Source of the DNA: Lewinella sp. LCG006
GTDB taxonomy: Bacteria > Bacteroidota > Bacteroidia > Chitinophagales > Saprospiraceae
Direction: 5' to 3'
DNA: 64,000 nt
Assembly: GCF_040784935.1 (NCBI RefSeq)
Contig: NZ_CP160680.1
Coordinates: 3,318,501 to 3,382,500, forward strand
The translations under genes were made by a program, and so were the position numbers. Each line of letters begins with the position of its first letter. Positions within the stretch are counted from its first letter, which is position 1. Under the pieces are notes generated by a model that saw only the letters and a program-made list of their open reading frames with translations, did no database searches and was not told the origin of the DNA. This document shows positions 8,770-17,829 of this stretch, in pieces.

Positions 8770-9108
8770 ATGACCTTAAAAACCGCCCAACAAACCGTCG
8801 ACGAGTGGATTAACACCATTGGTGTCCGTTATTACAGTGAACTCACCAATATGGCTATCCTCACGGAGGAAGTAGGAGAGGTGGCCCGACTGATGTCGCG
8901 GCTCTATGGCGAGCAGTCGTTCAAACGCCCTGAAGATGCCAAGCGCGCGCCCGCTCAACTGGCCGACGAGATGGCGGATGTCCTCTTCGTCCTGATCTGT
9001 CTGGCCAATCAAACGGGTATCGACCTCACGGAAGCCCTCCAACGTAACCTGGAAAAGAAAACGAGTCGCGACAAGGATCGCCACGCCAATAACGAGAAGT
9101 TAAAGTAG
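8770..9108 (+). CDS. MazG-like nucleotide pyrophosphohydrolase
   Basis: The 112-residue single-domain protein shows the all-alpha NTP pyrophosphohydrolase signature. EEVGE (about residues 33-37) is the first metal-binding motif and DEMADVLFVL (about residues 70-80) is the second, together forming the E-x-x-E / E-x-x-D pocket. Such enzymes hydrolyse nucleoside triphosphates to monophosphates, often removing damaged or non-canonical nucleotides. It is shorter than full-length MazG and resembles the stand-alone MazG-type proteins of Bacteroidota. The ATG at 8770 follows an A-rich stretch. It is flanked on both sides by repeat-filled gaps, so it is probably monocistronic. Confidence 0.88.
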   Translation: MTLKTAQQTVDEWINTIGVRYYSELTNMAILTEEVGEVARLMSRLYGEQSFKRPEDAKRAPAQLADEMADVLFVLICLANQTGIDLTEALQRNLEKKTSRDKDRHANNEKLK

Positions 9109-9470
9109 TATTTTTTGGGCGCTCCCCCTCCCGAAGGTCGGGGTTGGGTCGTCCGCCACGTGGCCCTGCGGGCGCCCCGCGTAGCGGTGCTGGCTCCCAC
9201 CCCTAGCGCAGCAGGGGGGTGTTGCTCAATACGCTCAAGTTTGTGCCAAATCAAAGGAATTTCCATATCCCCCTCGGAGAGTAGCGCCCTGGCCGCAAGG
9301 GCTACCCTCCCTGCCTGACGTGCCGCTGGCAGGCAAGCCTCGCCCCTGTGGATCGGTCCCTCCAGCAGGACACATTTTGATCGTGCCAGTAGCAAGCATA
9401 TCACCGATTGTTTAACGTGAGATTTGGGGGTAAAAACCTGATCAACAATTAATTATGCTCCCTAAGCTCA
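9109..9470. other. Gene-free GC-rich intergenic stretch
   Basis: It contains CCTCCCGAAGGTCGGGG-type words, GGGCGCCCCGC and similar GC-rich short inverted words, unlike the surrounding genes. Several frames are open by chance on both strands, but none has a credible start or composition. It probably belongs to a dispersed intergenic repeat class. Confidence 0.5.
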
Positions 9471-9606
9471 CCGTACTTGGTGTTGGGTACTGTGTACTTG
9501 GATTAAAAAAGTTGTTCTATCTGAGTACCTAGTACTAGGTACTTAATACAGTGAGGTTGGGTGACGGGATTCCTCTAGTTTCAAGAGCTTTATGCACCAA
9601 CCTCAC
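9471..9606. repeat. GTAC-rich palindromic repeat with an adjoining inverted repeat
   Basis: It contains a perfect 20 bp palindrome at 9524-9543 (AGTACCTAGTACTAGGTACT) preceded by further GTACTTGG units. An inverted repeat of GTGAGGTTGG (9551-9560) with CCAACCTCAC (9597-9606) follows. The layout resembles 28105-28241. It abuts the truncated gene ending at 9608. Confidence 0.7.
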
Positions 9607-9607
9607 A

Positions 9608-10162
9608 TTAAATAGTGATGGCTTTGGCCGATCCCGTGGTATTGGTGTGGATGCCATCTCCTGCAATAGGAAAAATGCACGACTGGCTGGAGTGATTTTC
9701 GATACAATTGCGTTGTTCGCCCAGCCGCAGATAACACAAGGCCAGTGCCTCGTGCAGCCCTTTGTTTTGAGTGGCGATGGTTTTGTTCTCAGGGAAGCGT
9801 TCCAACAGATTTTCGAAAACGTTGATCGCGTCTTGTGAACGGCCTGCCTCCAGTAGTGTCTCTCCGTAAGCAATATAAGCGGGGATGGTGAGTTGGCCCT
9901 GTTGTTGTGCTGCCAGGATCTGAGGTTCCATAACGGCCAACTTTCGCGCAGTTTCGTAGGGGTGTTTGGAGAAATCAATCCGAGCAATAATGTTATTGAT
10001 ACTGTCCCGCATTTGGCGAGTGCCCGCCGCTGGGTCATTCGTCGTAGTTGTTGCTAGCGTGTGGCTTTCCTGGTCAGCGTTTTCCGGCTGGCACGCTGCA
10101 AACATCAAAATCAGGCAGCAACCAAGAAAGCAAGAGGACCATTTTTTCTGCAAAGTAGCCAT
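9608..10162 (-). pseudogene. Truncated N-terminus of a TPR-containing CRTAC1/UnbV-type lipoprotein
   Basis: From ATG at 10162 the 184-residue product has a lipoprotein signal (lipobox FAAC), a linker and TPR-like helices (YIAYGETLLEAGRSQDAINVFENLLERFPEN). It then has the segment LCYLRLGEQRNCIENHSSQSCIFPI, typical of the region before the FG-GAP/ASPIC domains in large bacteroidotal CRTAC1-type proteins. Those proteins usually exceed 500 residues. Here the frame stops right after GSAKAI, and palindromic repeat DNA follows at once. The sequence therefore looks like a gene that lost its C-terminal part by deletion or rearrangement at the repeat. An alternative is a short TPR lipoprotein that is functional as it stands. 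Confidence 0.65.
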
Positions 10163-10521
10163 TTGAGATATTTTCCTCAAAAGTACCTTAGCGCGCGCGT
10201 AAAAGTAAATGGAGCACTCGTTTTTTTTGCCGACCCCTTAGTGTGCAAAGCGAAGCATGGAGCCGAGCGCAGGGACGCAGGCCAAAGGATGGAAGCCGCT
10301 CCGCTCCATAGAATCGGGTTTCAAACCCGGTACAAAGAGCGGACTAGAAAAGTCGGGACAGGAGAAGGCATGGCCCCAAATCACCATAATCTTCCCCATT
10401 CGTATAAATACATTCATGCATTTACACGTCCGAGCGTACAATTGCTACTTTCTTTTGGTTTGATAATCAATGTTTTAAAAGGCAGCCACAATATTTTAAC
10501 TAAATAAATAGTTAATCAACT
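10163..10521. other. Gene-free intergenic stretch
   Basis: It holds a GCGCGCGCG run near 10190 and a hairpin CGGGTTTCAAACCCG at about 10305-10320. A GGAGCCGAGCG/CGCTCCGCTCC-rich section lies between them, then AT-rich DNA leading to the blaI-like promoter. The open frames here have no homology that I recognise. Confidence 0.4.
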
Positions 10522-10542
10522 AAACTTTTTTACTTAAGTTTG
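10522..10542 (+). promoter_or_regulatory. Candidate promoter/operator of the blaI-like gene
   Basis: TAAGTTTG at 10535-10542 fits the -7 consensus, although no clear TTG lies 19-21 bases upstream. It overlaps an inverted repeat, AAACTT (10522-10527) with AAGTTT (10536-10541). BlaI-family repressors bind dyads and usually autoregulate, so this is the natural operator candidate. Confidence 0.45.
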
Positions 10543-10581
10543 CATCTATAGTTACGACTGATCAGAAAAACACGGTTTATA

Positions 10582-10959
10582 ATGAAGAAATTAACGAAAG
10601 CAGAGGAAGAAATCATGCAGGTCTTGTGGGACCTGGGCGAAGGAGCGGTGGGCGATATCCGGACCAAACTGGCCGAGCAGGCGGGTGGAAAGATGCCGGC
10701 CCACAGCACCATTTCGACGATGATGAAAATCCTGAGTGAGAAAGGTTTTGTGGCCTACAAAGCTTACGGGCGCACCTTTGTCTACCGTGCCCAGCTGAGC
10801 AAAGAGGATTACAGCAAACAAAGCTTGCACACCCTCATGCAGGACTATTTTGGAGGTTCTGCTAATCGGTTGGTTTCTTTTTTAGTAAAAGGGAAAGACC
10901 TCAGTGTAGAAGAACTCAACGACCTGGTTGAGCGCCTGGAGGATCCCAAAAACGAGTAA
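10582..10959 (+). CDS. BlaI/MecI/CopY-family transcriptional repressor
   Basis: The 125-residue protein has the winged-helix repressor fold of the family. It starts KLTKAEEEIMQVLWDLGEG and has the recognition region STISTMMKILSEKGFVAYKAYGRTFVYRAQLS, followed by a C-terminal dimerisation helix pair (LVSFLVKGKDLSVEELNDLVERL). In known systems the repressor is cleaved or released after the membrane peptidase partner senses its signal. The partner is present: an M56 peptidase gene starts two bases after this stop. The length is normal. The likely target is its own promoter. The effector here is unlikely to be beta-lactam specifically, since no beta-lactamase gene is nearby. Confidence 0.93.
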   Translation: MKKLTKAEEEIMQVLWDLGEGAVGDIRTKLAEQAGGKMPAHSTISTMMKILSEKGFVAYKAYGRTFVYRAQLSKEDYSKQSLHTLMQDYFGGSANRLVSFLVKGKDLSVEELNDLVERLEDPKNE

Positions 10960-10961
10960 TT

Positions 10962-12314
10962 ATGAATGCTTATCTCATTGAATTCAGCCTCTACTGGTTG
11001 GGGTTCTGGGGCTTATATGCGCTGTTGTTGCGCCAAGAAAAATTCTTCCGGCTCAACCGCTTTTACCTACTGGGAACCTTTGTTTTGGGAATGATACTAC
11101 CGCTGGTGCAATGGTCGGCCATCTGGGCGGCTCCGGCGTGGATGGAGCTCCCTGTGGTATGGCTGCAAACGGTAACGGTGGCTCCGGATAACCCTACAAT
11201 TGCCAGCATTTCTCCGGCCACAAATTGGTCGTGGTCGAGCTTCTTCTGGCGCGTTTATCTTTTGGGAGTCTTATTGGCGACTGTCCGATTCTTGTGGGGA
11301 TTGGCAAGACTCTTCCAGTATTACCGCAAAGGCAATAAACGCTGGGAGAAGGGCATCTGCTGGGTAGAAAGCGAGCAGGCTCACGCGCCTTTCTCGTGGT
11401 TGCACTTCCTGTTTATAAGTCAGCAAACCAAGGCCAGCGAAGTGGAAAAGGCAGCCATCGTCGCCCATGAGAAAGCACATATCCAGCAAAAACACAGCTG
11501 GGACATCCTGCTACTGGAAATCGTTGGCATCTTCTGCTGGTGGCACCCCTTGTGGTACGCTTACCGGCATGAGCTGGAGAATGTTCACGAATATTTGGCG
11601 GACGCTGTGGTGCTACAAGCTACACCTACCCGCGAATACGGCAAGCTGCTGCTTCGCCAATGCTTACAACAACCCGACCTGCCGTTTGTGCAGACTTTTC
11701 ATACTTCACAACTTAAAAAACGTATTATTATGATGACGAAATCACCTTCCTCTACCCTCGCATTGGGTAAGTACCTGTTGTTCCTTCCCTTGACTTTGCT
11801 GCTCTTGCTCACTTGCGAGGAGGCCGGAGCGCAACCTCAAAAAAAGCAGATGACACAAGGGCTCCAAGAAGACGACGGGAGATTCTTTGAGCGCGTCGAT
11901 ACCGTTACTGTCTTTGACCCTGCCACCAGCACGGAAGAGGTAAGTATCGTAAAGACCAAAATTTACGAAAAAGTAGATCAGATGCCAGTTTTCGGCAACT
12001 GTGAGGGACTGACGGGGCAAGAGCAGATGGACTGCTCTAACAAAAACCTGCTCACCTTTATTTTTGAACACGTCAAGTACCCCAAAGCGGCCATGGAAGC
12101 AAAACAAGAAGGCCTGGCACTGACCAGGTTTATCGTAGACCCTCAGGGGCGGGTAACGAATATCCAACTCATTGAGGAAAAAACTACGGAACACGCTGCC
12201 CTGAACGAAGCCGCACTGGAGACCATCCGGCAGCTACCGGGTTTCACCCCTGGTCAGCACAATGGCAAGCCAGTGTATGTGCAAATGGTCATGCCCATCA
12301 AGTTTAAGCTCTAG
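10962..12314 (+). CDS. BlaR1-like M56 membrane peptidase with C-terminal TonB domain
   Basis: This 450-residue protein has several N-terminal membrane segments (about residues 5-25, 35-58 and 95-115). The M56 catalytic motif HEKAH lies at residues 169-173 and the third-ligand region ENVHEYLAD at about 206-214. A further membrane segment (about 266-284) is followed by a periplasmic TonB-like C-terminal domain (about 355-450, with YPKAAMEA, VDPQGRVTNIQLIEE, PGFTPG). Unlike BlaR1 it carries no penicillin-binding sensor domain; the TonB-like domain takes that place. This arrangement is common in Bacteroidota. It is coupled to the BlaI-like gene two bases upstream and is followed by a terminator, so the pair forms a complete sensor-repressor operon. 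Confidence 0.92.
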   Translation: MNAYLIEFSLYWLGFWGLYALLLRQEKFFRLNRFYLLGTFVLGMILPLVQWSAIWAAPAWMELPVVWLQTVTVAPDNPTIASISPATNWSWSSFFWRVYLLGVLLATVRFLWGLARLFQYYRKGNKRWEKGICWVESEQAHAPFSWLHFLFISQQTKASEVEKAAIVAHEKAHIQQKHSWDILLLEIVGIFCWWHPLWYAYRHELENVHEYLADAVVLQATPTREYGKLLLRQCLQQPDLPFVQTFHTSQLKKRIIMMTKSPSSTLALGKYLLFLPLTLLLLLTCEEAGAQPQKKQMTQGLQEDDGRFFERVDTVTVFDPATSTEEVSIVKTKIYEKVDQMPVFGNCEGLTGQEQMDCSNKNLLTFIFEHVKYPKAAMEAKQEGLALTRFIVDPQGRVTNIQLIEEKTTEHAALNEAALETIRQLPGFTPGQHNGKPVYVQMVMPIKFKL

Positions 12315-12401
12315 CTGGGCAGTGGTCGACCTAGGGTAGATAGCCCTATACCTTCTACCAGAAAATCCCTTTACGATAAAATCACCTGACTAAACTTTAA
12401 G

Positions 12402-12435
12402 GGGATAGATCGCTCTGGTCTATCCCGTTTTTTTT
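12402..12435 (+). terminator. Terminator of the blaI/blaR-like operon, overlapped by a promoter-like element
   Basis: GGGATAGA (12402-12409) pairs with TCTATCCC (12419-12426) and a run of eight T follows from 12428. TATTTTTG at 12435-12442, a TAnnTTTG match, overlaps the end of the T run and could start transcription of the next gene. Confidence 0.85.
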
Positions 12436-12475
12436 ATTTTTGACCACACATTTCTCTCTATTAAAAAAAAACATC

Positions 12476-13396
12476 ATGAAACAATTATTCGTGCTACTCC
12501 TTATTTTCTCTACTTTTTCTTTGACCGCGCAGACCTTTGAGGAACTCATCCAGACCGGTAACCAGCAATACAGCGATGGCAACTTTGAAGCCTCTGCACT
12601 ATCATACGAACAGGCATTTGAGCTGCAAGAAGGCAATGCTTCGCAATATTACAATGCCGCCTGCTCCTGGGCACTGGCGGGCAATACAGACAAAGCTACC
12701 ATCCATCTGATATTATCGGTAGACAAGGGCTGGCTCAACCTGGCTCACATGGAGCGTGACCCTGATTTGGAAAGCCTTCATGATCTCCCCACCTGGGCAC
12801 CCATTCTGGCAACGGTAGCGGAGAAGAAAGCGGAATACGAGAAAGATTTCGATTTACCGCTCAAAGCGCAGTTGGAAGAAATCTATATGAAGGATCAGAC
12901 CTTGCGCAGTATCCACGAGGAAATCACCAAGAAGTTTGGTTATGATTCTCCTGAGAAGGATTATTTCAATACGATCTGGACCCAAGAAGACAGTCTGTTG
13001 CTGCTGGAATGTGAGGACATCATTGAAAAACACGGCTGGGTAGGTCGCAGCCAAGTGGGTGGAAAAGCCAATACTGCGCTATTTTTAGTCATCCAACATG
13101 CTTCGCTGGAAGCACAGGAGAAATACATCCCGCTCTTACAGGCCTCAGTAGAAGCAGGTGAATCCAGCGGTTCGCACCTGGCCCTGATGCAAGATCGCAT
13201 CCTGATGCGCAAAGATCAGCCCCAGATTTATGGTTCTCAGGTGAGTTACAACCAGGAAACGGGTGAAGGCAGTGTCTTCGAAATCCAGGATCCCGAGTAC
13301 GTCAACCAGCGCCGCAAGGCTATCGGCCTGGGCCCCATAGAGGATTACCTGAAAAACTGGAATATCGAGTGGACGGTGCCACAGAAGGAGAAGTAG
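12476..13396 (+). CDS. Secreted DUF6624-domain protein with TPR-like N-terminus
   Basis: The start at 12476 is chosen because it puts a signal peptide (MKQLFVLLLIFSTFSLTAQ) at the N-terminus; an in-frame ATG at 12440 would add 12 polar residues. The 306-residue product has a TPR-like stretch (about residues 20-100, ASALSYEQAFELQEGNASQYYNAACSWALAG). A DUF6624 domain follows, recognised by HGWVGRSQVGGKANTALFLVIQHA and GSHLALMQDRILMRKDQPQIYGSQ. The biochemical role of DUF6624 is not known to me; such proteins are exported or periplasmic. It probably has its own promoter inside the preceding terminator. Confidence 0.85.
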   Translation: MKQLFVLLLIFSTFSLTAQTFEELIQTGNQQYSDGNFEASALSYEQAFELQEGNASQYYNAACSWALAGNTDKATIHLILSVDKGWLNLAHMERDPDLESLHDLPTWAPILATVAEKKAEYEKDFDLPLKAQLEEIYMKDQTLRSIHEEITKKFGYDSPEKDYFNTIWTQEDSLLLLECEDIIEKHGWVGRSQVGGKANTALFLVIQHASLEAQEKYIPLLQASVEAGESSGSHLALMQDRILMRKDQPQIYGSQVSYNQETGEGSVFEIQDPEYVNQRRKAIGLGPIEDYLKNWNIEWTVPQKEK

Positions 13397-13415
13397 GTAT
13401 TTTCCTCCATATTAT

Positions 13416-13449
13416 TGAACCATATGAGGGATTATCAGGTCATATAAGA
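13416..13449. repeat. 34 bp dispersed repeat, copy 1
   Basis: It begins TGAACCATATGAGGG and ends GGTCATATAAGA. It matches 35711-35744 at 30 of 34 positions in the same orientation. Both copies lie in gaps upstream of a gene start or next to one. Confidence 0.75.
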
Positions 13450-13566
13450 TTCGGTTGATTGCCATTGAAAAATCTCAAGAGCAGGAAGAAGAGAATCATC
13501 ATATCAGAAATATTATAGTATTTTCACGAGCACACATTATTCACACCAATAAAACAACCATATTCA

Positions 13567-14610
13567 ATGACTACTGATGATAACCTCAACATCCCGGCAG
13601 GCTGGGTCGGCGGCTTTGCGGCCTCCGAGCCTGAATTTGCTTATCCCGACCCCGATTTGTCGTGCCTGGAGATTTGTGACAACCTCGATCATATTGATCT
13701 TCTCCAGCGACAGCAAAAAGTGATCTGGCCCGAGTTTAGCTGGGCTACCAGACAAGAAAAACCTGACGAAAAGCGCTGTTACCAAATGTTTGCGCCTGAT
13801 ATTTCGAGAATTGGCTATACGGATACGGGGAGAGTATACTCCATCATTTGCCCGCAGCAGGGAATGACCTCGCCTTCGTTGGGCTCAATGAATGTGGAGG
13901 TGACGGTGACGGGGCAACGCGGTTGGGTGGATGAAACCACAAGAACCCTGGCCGCAGATATGTCCGTAGAAGGTAAGATCTGGTTCAGCCCGAGTGCCAA
14001 GCAAAAGCCTAAAGTCAAGCAGTTGTGGGACCGGTTTGCCAATAGCAAACTGCCTTTCCCTTCTGACAAAGCCAACGCCATCAGGGTGAGAACGCACCTC
14101 CCCGGCGACCGCAACCAAGTGCTGTTTCCACTAAAAACAGGCGAGAGCAATTCCTTCCCCATTCCCGATTTTGCCCGGCATCCCGAAGCATGGACTGTGG
14201 GGAACCTTAGTGTACAAATCGGCGAAATCTTTCCTACTGGGAACATTATAGTCGACAAATTCAATCAACTCATACTGGATATTTTCAACACAGCATCTGG
14301 CAATATGCTCAAGTTTGGCAATATCCTCACCTGGAATGTTTGGTTTACCCCTCCTGAGCTCGTAGATACCCAAGAGTGGAAAGACCACGCCGAAGTTTGG
14401 CGAAAATCCATCAATGCCGATCACGGCAGCCCCGAAGGCGAAGGCTCTGACCCGAGGTACTACGACGGCACCGTCTTTAAACCCGCCAGGGACTTGTTTG
14501 ACCGCATCCGCGGAAGAGGCCTCGATGAGGAGTTCATCAGTGATGAAGAGCAACTCGCCCAAGAAGAACTTGCTAAAATTGATAATTTCTTAAACAACGT
14601 CGAGATTTAA
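13567..14610 (+). CDS. Hypothetical protein
   Basis: The 347-residue product is not recognised. There is no signal peptide and no membrane segment. The sequence is rich in Trp, Pro and Asp with beta-strand patterns (MNVEVTVTGQRGWVDETTRTLAADMSVEGKIWFSP), then a helical C-terminus ending in an acidic, coiled stretch (DEEFISDEEQLAQEELAKIDNFLNN). A central part (FGNILTWNVWFTPPELV) looks like a structured domain. Base usage matches the neighbours, so it is likely native. The lipoprotein gene at 14617 starts 6 bases after its stop, so the two probably form an operon and may act together. Confidence 0.7.
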   Translation: MTTDDNLNIPAGWVGGFAASEPEFAYPDPDLSCLEICDNLDHIDLLQRQQKVIWPEFSWATRQEKPDEKRCYQMFAPDISRIGYTDTGRVYSIICPQQGMTSPSLGSMNVEVTVTGQRGWVDETTRTLAADMSVEGKIWFSPSAKQKPKVKQLWDRFANSKLPFPSDKANAIRVRTHLPGDRNQVLFPLKTGESNSFPIPDFARHPEAWTVGNLSVQIGEIFPTGNIIVDKFNQLILDIFNTASGNMLKFGNILTWNVWFTPPELVDTQEWKDHAEVWRKSINADHGSPEGEGSDPRYYDGTVFKPARDLFDRIRGRGLDEEFISDEEQLAQEELAKIDNFLNNVEI

Positions 14611-14616
14611 AATTTT

Positions 14617-15927
14617 ATGAAAAATTTATTCGCACTCTCTCTGTTCCTACTGTTGCTCGGTACTTGCCGTAATGAAGATGATGGTATTCCTAGCTGTCCG
14701 GGGGAGTACTCCGCATTCGAAGTGAGCTATACCATCCCCACTTCAGAAAGTAATGATAGTGACCGAATTGATTGGACCTTTGTTAGCGATGCTAATGGTA
14801 CGGTGCTCAAAGATTACCGTGCCGACTGGGGAACGACCAAGCGCATTATCTTAACCGATCACTGTACGGAAAATCTAGATTTTTCTATCGTTTATGCCCG
14901 CGATGCATATGGTTTTGAAGGTCTGGAAAAGATCGTTGAAATCAACACCCTTACTTCGGTAGAGACGGGTAAGAATTTTTCCACACCTAACAAGCATGAT
15001 CGTCGTAGAATATATCCCCCGGGGGGGCTTCGAATTGCTATCAATAACATTCCAGAAGATTTAGAGGACATTAGCTTTGTTCGTAACAGTCTGAATACGA
15101 ATGCATTTTCTCTGGATCACGACAATCATATCGGCTACATTAACATATCGGGAAGTATTCCCTACTATAATCCAATTTTTGTCACCACTAAGCGGAGCAG
15201 TGAAACTGTACAAAGAGGATTGGTTATGCCTCCCCCTACCTATTTCTATGACAACGAGTTGAACTTAGACTACGAAGACTTCACGGTAATTATCGAATCC
15301 CAAACGGTCCATTTCCCTTATCCCGAGTTTTGGCGATATGATTTGTACGGTACGTACGAAGAAGCTCCAATCAGGGACCTGTATCTTAGCCATGGCTTAA
15401 TCAATGAGGATAGTACCCAACCAGCAGATGAGGTAACATTGATGGTTCCCAATGATTCAACGACAACTCCCATCATCTTCAGAGCCTTTACTTCGGATGG
15501 AGACGGAGTGGGCATGAGTACTACGACGTTACCTGAGCAAATTGAGTTAACTCCCACTGGACTTGATGGCACCCTCAATAGCCGGAGTTGTGATTTTTTT
15601 AATACAGCAGGTTTAGACTTGGTCGTAGCCAGCTGGTATTACTTTACTATCAACTATGAAGGACGTAAGTATCGCTGTACTTGGAATGTATACCTGGATC
15701 CAACGGTTGCTTCGTCCTATACCCTGCCGGAATTACCTTCAGCCCTTCTTGATCGGTTGCCTTTCCTTAACCAGCTTGATAATCCAACGGTGCTCCGATT
15801 GTGTGGCACGCAATTTTCCGGCTCCTCGACTTACAGTGAAGTGGCTCCTCAATATTTTTATAATGAAAGTGATCGCTTCTGGGCAGAAAAAATTGGCTAT
15901 GAGCAAGAATGTGTAAACATAGAATAA
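14617..15927 (+). CDS. Hypothetical lipoprotein
   Basis: The 436-residue product begins with a lipoprotein signal (MKNLFALSLFLLLLGTC, lipobox LLGTC, Cys near residue 17). The mature part is mostly predicted beta structure with several cysteines (DHCTENLDF, SRSCDFFN, YRCTWNVYL). It does not resemble a family I know. It probably sits on the cell surface or in the periplasm. It is preceded by the unknown gene at 13567 with a 6 base gap and is therefore probably co-transcribed. No repeats or sorting domain are evident. Confidence 0.72.
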   Translation: MKNLFALSLFLLLLGTCRNEDDGIPSCPGEYSAFEVSYTIPTSESNDSDRIDWTFVSDANGTVLKDYRADWGTTKRIILTDHCTENLDFSIVYARDAYGFEGLEKIVEINTLTSVETGKNFSTPNKHDRRRIYPPGGLRIAINNIPEDLEDISFVRNSLNTNAFSLDHDNHIGYINISGSIPYYNPIFVTTKRSSETVQRGLVMPPPTYFYDNELNLDYEDFTVIIESQTVHFPYPEFWRYDLYGTYEEAPIRDLYLSHGLINEDSTQPADEVTLMVPNDSTTTPIIFRAFTSDGDGVGMSTTTLPEQIELTPTGLDGTLNSRSCDFFNTAGLDLVVASWYYFTINYEGRKYRCTWNVYLDPTVASSYTLPELPSALLDRLPFLNQLDNPTVLRLCGTQFSGSSTYSEVAPQYFYNESDRFWAEKIGYEQECVNIE

Positions 15928-15988
15928 GAACAAGCGGAGGAAGCGACCGTATGGAGATCGTTTCCTCTGCTATCCTCATCTTACCTAT

Positions 15989-17278
15989 CTACTCCACCAC
16001 CACCGCTTGGGTCAGTTGGCCCTCTCTGCTCACATACTGCACGTAGTACAACCCGGCAGGAAGGGAAGCGGTAGCGACTTCCAAGCGATTTTGTGTCCAC
16101 GAAAGCCACTGGCGGGTGATTTGCCCTTGGGCATTGAGCAGGCGGACCGTGGCACTGGTGTTCTCTTCCCTTTGTATCACGAAATTATCGGTAGCGGGAT
16201 TGGGATAAAGCCGCAAGGTGCTGGTTGGCAACTGTACGTTTCGGGTGCTCACGGAGCCTTCTATCAGTCCGGCGCGTTCATTGTCCAATACACTCCGCAT
16301 GATTTCGATCTGCCCGAAGGTGAAGCTGTTTTGGCAATCTTCCTGGGCGTAGTCCATGAAGTTTTCCCACATATCGGGTAGGTCGCCGCTGCCTTCGTTG
16401 CAGGTATTGTTGGCGGGATCGCAACTGAACTGGCTATTCAATCCCTGGTTTGGAGTATCTTCAACACCATCGTCGGCATTACAGTCTGGAATACCAAAAG
16501 TAGAAAGGAGGCCATCGCCCCAAATATGGCGTAAGCCCAGGTAGTGCCCCACCTCGTGGGTGATGGTGCGGCCACGTACAGAGACCGTAATATTTCCTAA
16601 GCCAAACAAGCCACTGGTAGTAAAGGTGCCGGTGCGCCGGAAAACTTCGTAATGAACTACGACCCCATCTAAACCTGGGCTAGGAGCAGAAGCCCCCTCT
16701 GGCCAATGGCTCAGGTCTGCGGGGGGGTAGGCATAACCCAAGAGTGCGCCCCCTTCGATATTGCACACCCAGATATTGAGGTGGTGCTCGGGGTCCCAGG
16801 CATCGGAGCCGCCAGTGGCCGTGGTTTTTACATTGTCGGGAAGGGTGCCACCGAACAGGTTCAGCTCAAAAGTAGCCGTGGTTGCAACGCGCTCTACACC
16901 TACCAGTTCGAACTGAATAAAAGGATCATCAACGACTGGCAGAAAATCTTCACGTACTTGAATAGCATCAACGTTCAGGCGGCGATAATCCTGGTTGAGG
17001 ACTTCCAAAACCGCTTCAATGAGGCTATCCGGCAGGTTTTGGGCTTCGTTTTGGTACACCAAATGCACCACCACCGGAATGGTCACCAAGGTAAGGTCAC
17101 GCGCCTGCCCTTGGCCACGTACCCGGTCGTAAACTTGTCGGGTAGCCGCCTCGAAGCCAGGGTGAGTCGCCTCCAGATGGTGGAGATAATGCGCTGCGGC
17201 ACAAGGTTCTTGCACCTGCGTTTGACCGATTTGGACACTACTCAACAAGAGCGATAATCCCAAGAAAAATTTCCACAT
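15989..17278 (-). CDS. Secreted M43-family metalloprotease with T9SS sorting domain
   Basis: The 429-residue protein has a signal peptide (MWKFFLGLSLLLSSVQIGQT) and a cytophagalysin-type M43 domain. The extended zinc motif HEVGHYLGLRH lies near residue 240. The Met-turn region MDYAQEDCQNSFTFGQIEIMR follows near residue 310. A conserved Cys-bearing loop (CNADDGVEDTPNQG) lies between them. The last 80 residues, from LRLYPNPATDNFVI to GLYYVQYVSREGQLTQAVVVE, form a type A T9SS sorting domain. It would be exported by type IX secretion, cleaved at the C-terminus, and released or attached to the surface as a protease. It is a single gene, convergent with the lipoprotein gene. Confidence 0.95.
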   Translation of the reverse strand: MWKFFLGLSLLLSSVQIGQTQVQEPCAAAHYLHHLEATHPGFEAATRQVYDRVRGQGQARDLTLVTIPVVVHLVYQNEAQNLPDSLIEAVLEVLNQDYRRLNVDAIQVREDFLPVVDDPFIQFELVGVERVATTATFELNLFGGTLPDNVKTTATGGSDAWDPEHHLNIWVCNIEGGALLGYAYPPADLSHWPEGASAPSPGLDGVVVHYEVFRRTGTFTTSGLFGLGNITVSVRGRTITHEVGHYLGLRHIWGDGLLSTFGIPDCNADDGVEDTPNQGLNSQFSCDPANNTCNEGSGDLPDMWENFMDYAQEDCQNSFTFGQIEIMRSVLDNERAGLIEGSVSTRNVQLPTSTLRLYPNPATDNFVIQREENTSATVRLLNAQGQITRQWLSWTQNRLEVATASLPAGLYYVQYVSREGQLTQAVVVE

Positions 17279-17484
17279 AAGAAGATTGGTTTGATAGTAA
17301 AATTACAGTTGACGCCGTAGAACTACGGGGTAACTGATAAAATGAACTCCTCCTTACTTGGGCAATGTGGAAAAAACAGATGTTGCAGCTCAAAGGTAGA
17401 AAAAACATTAATAGACACGAAAGCGCCAATACACTAAAGTTTACAAAAAAAATATTCTGTGCAATTCCGTGTTTTGTGCTTTGT

Positions 17485-17700
17485 GCGGGGTGCTAAAATA
17501 CTTCCGACTTCCCACTTCCCACTTCCTTCCGATATCTCTGAATCCGACCTTGAGCCGTTGGCGATTGATGGTTAGCCCAACCCTTACACCCTTACACTTT
17601 TCCAACTTTTACACCTTTTCAGGTGCGGACTGTGCGGGGGGCTAAAATACTTCCGATTTCCCACTTCCGATTTCCGACTTTGAGGTGCGGTAATACTTCG
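17485..17700. repeat. CTTCCGACTTCCC-type composite repeat
   Basis: It contains several copies of ACTTCCGACTTCCCACTTCC-like words, CCCTTACACCCTTACACTT words and GTGCGGGGTGC words. It is the same family as 8445-8745 and 36781-36843. It fills most of the gap between the divergent M43 gene and the outer-membrane protein gene. No gene is visible within it. Confidence 0.7.
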
Positions 17701-17829
17701 GTATTTGTGTACCTCTATGGCAAAAAAACTCCGTGCCCCGGTGGCTATTGAATCCATACCTGAGTTCTTAAAAAAGCACCCTATAAAAATAGGAAAGTCC
17801 CCTTATCGTTTTAGTAAAAACCTCAGACC

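Noticed and set aside
10300-10325. CGGGTTTCAAACCCG hairpin considered as a tRNA TΨC arm
   Set aside because: No cloverleaf, anticodon arm or acceptor stem can be formed around it.
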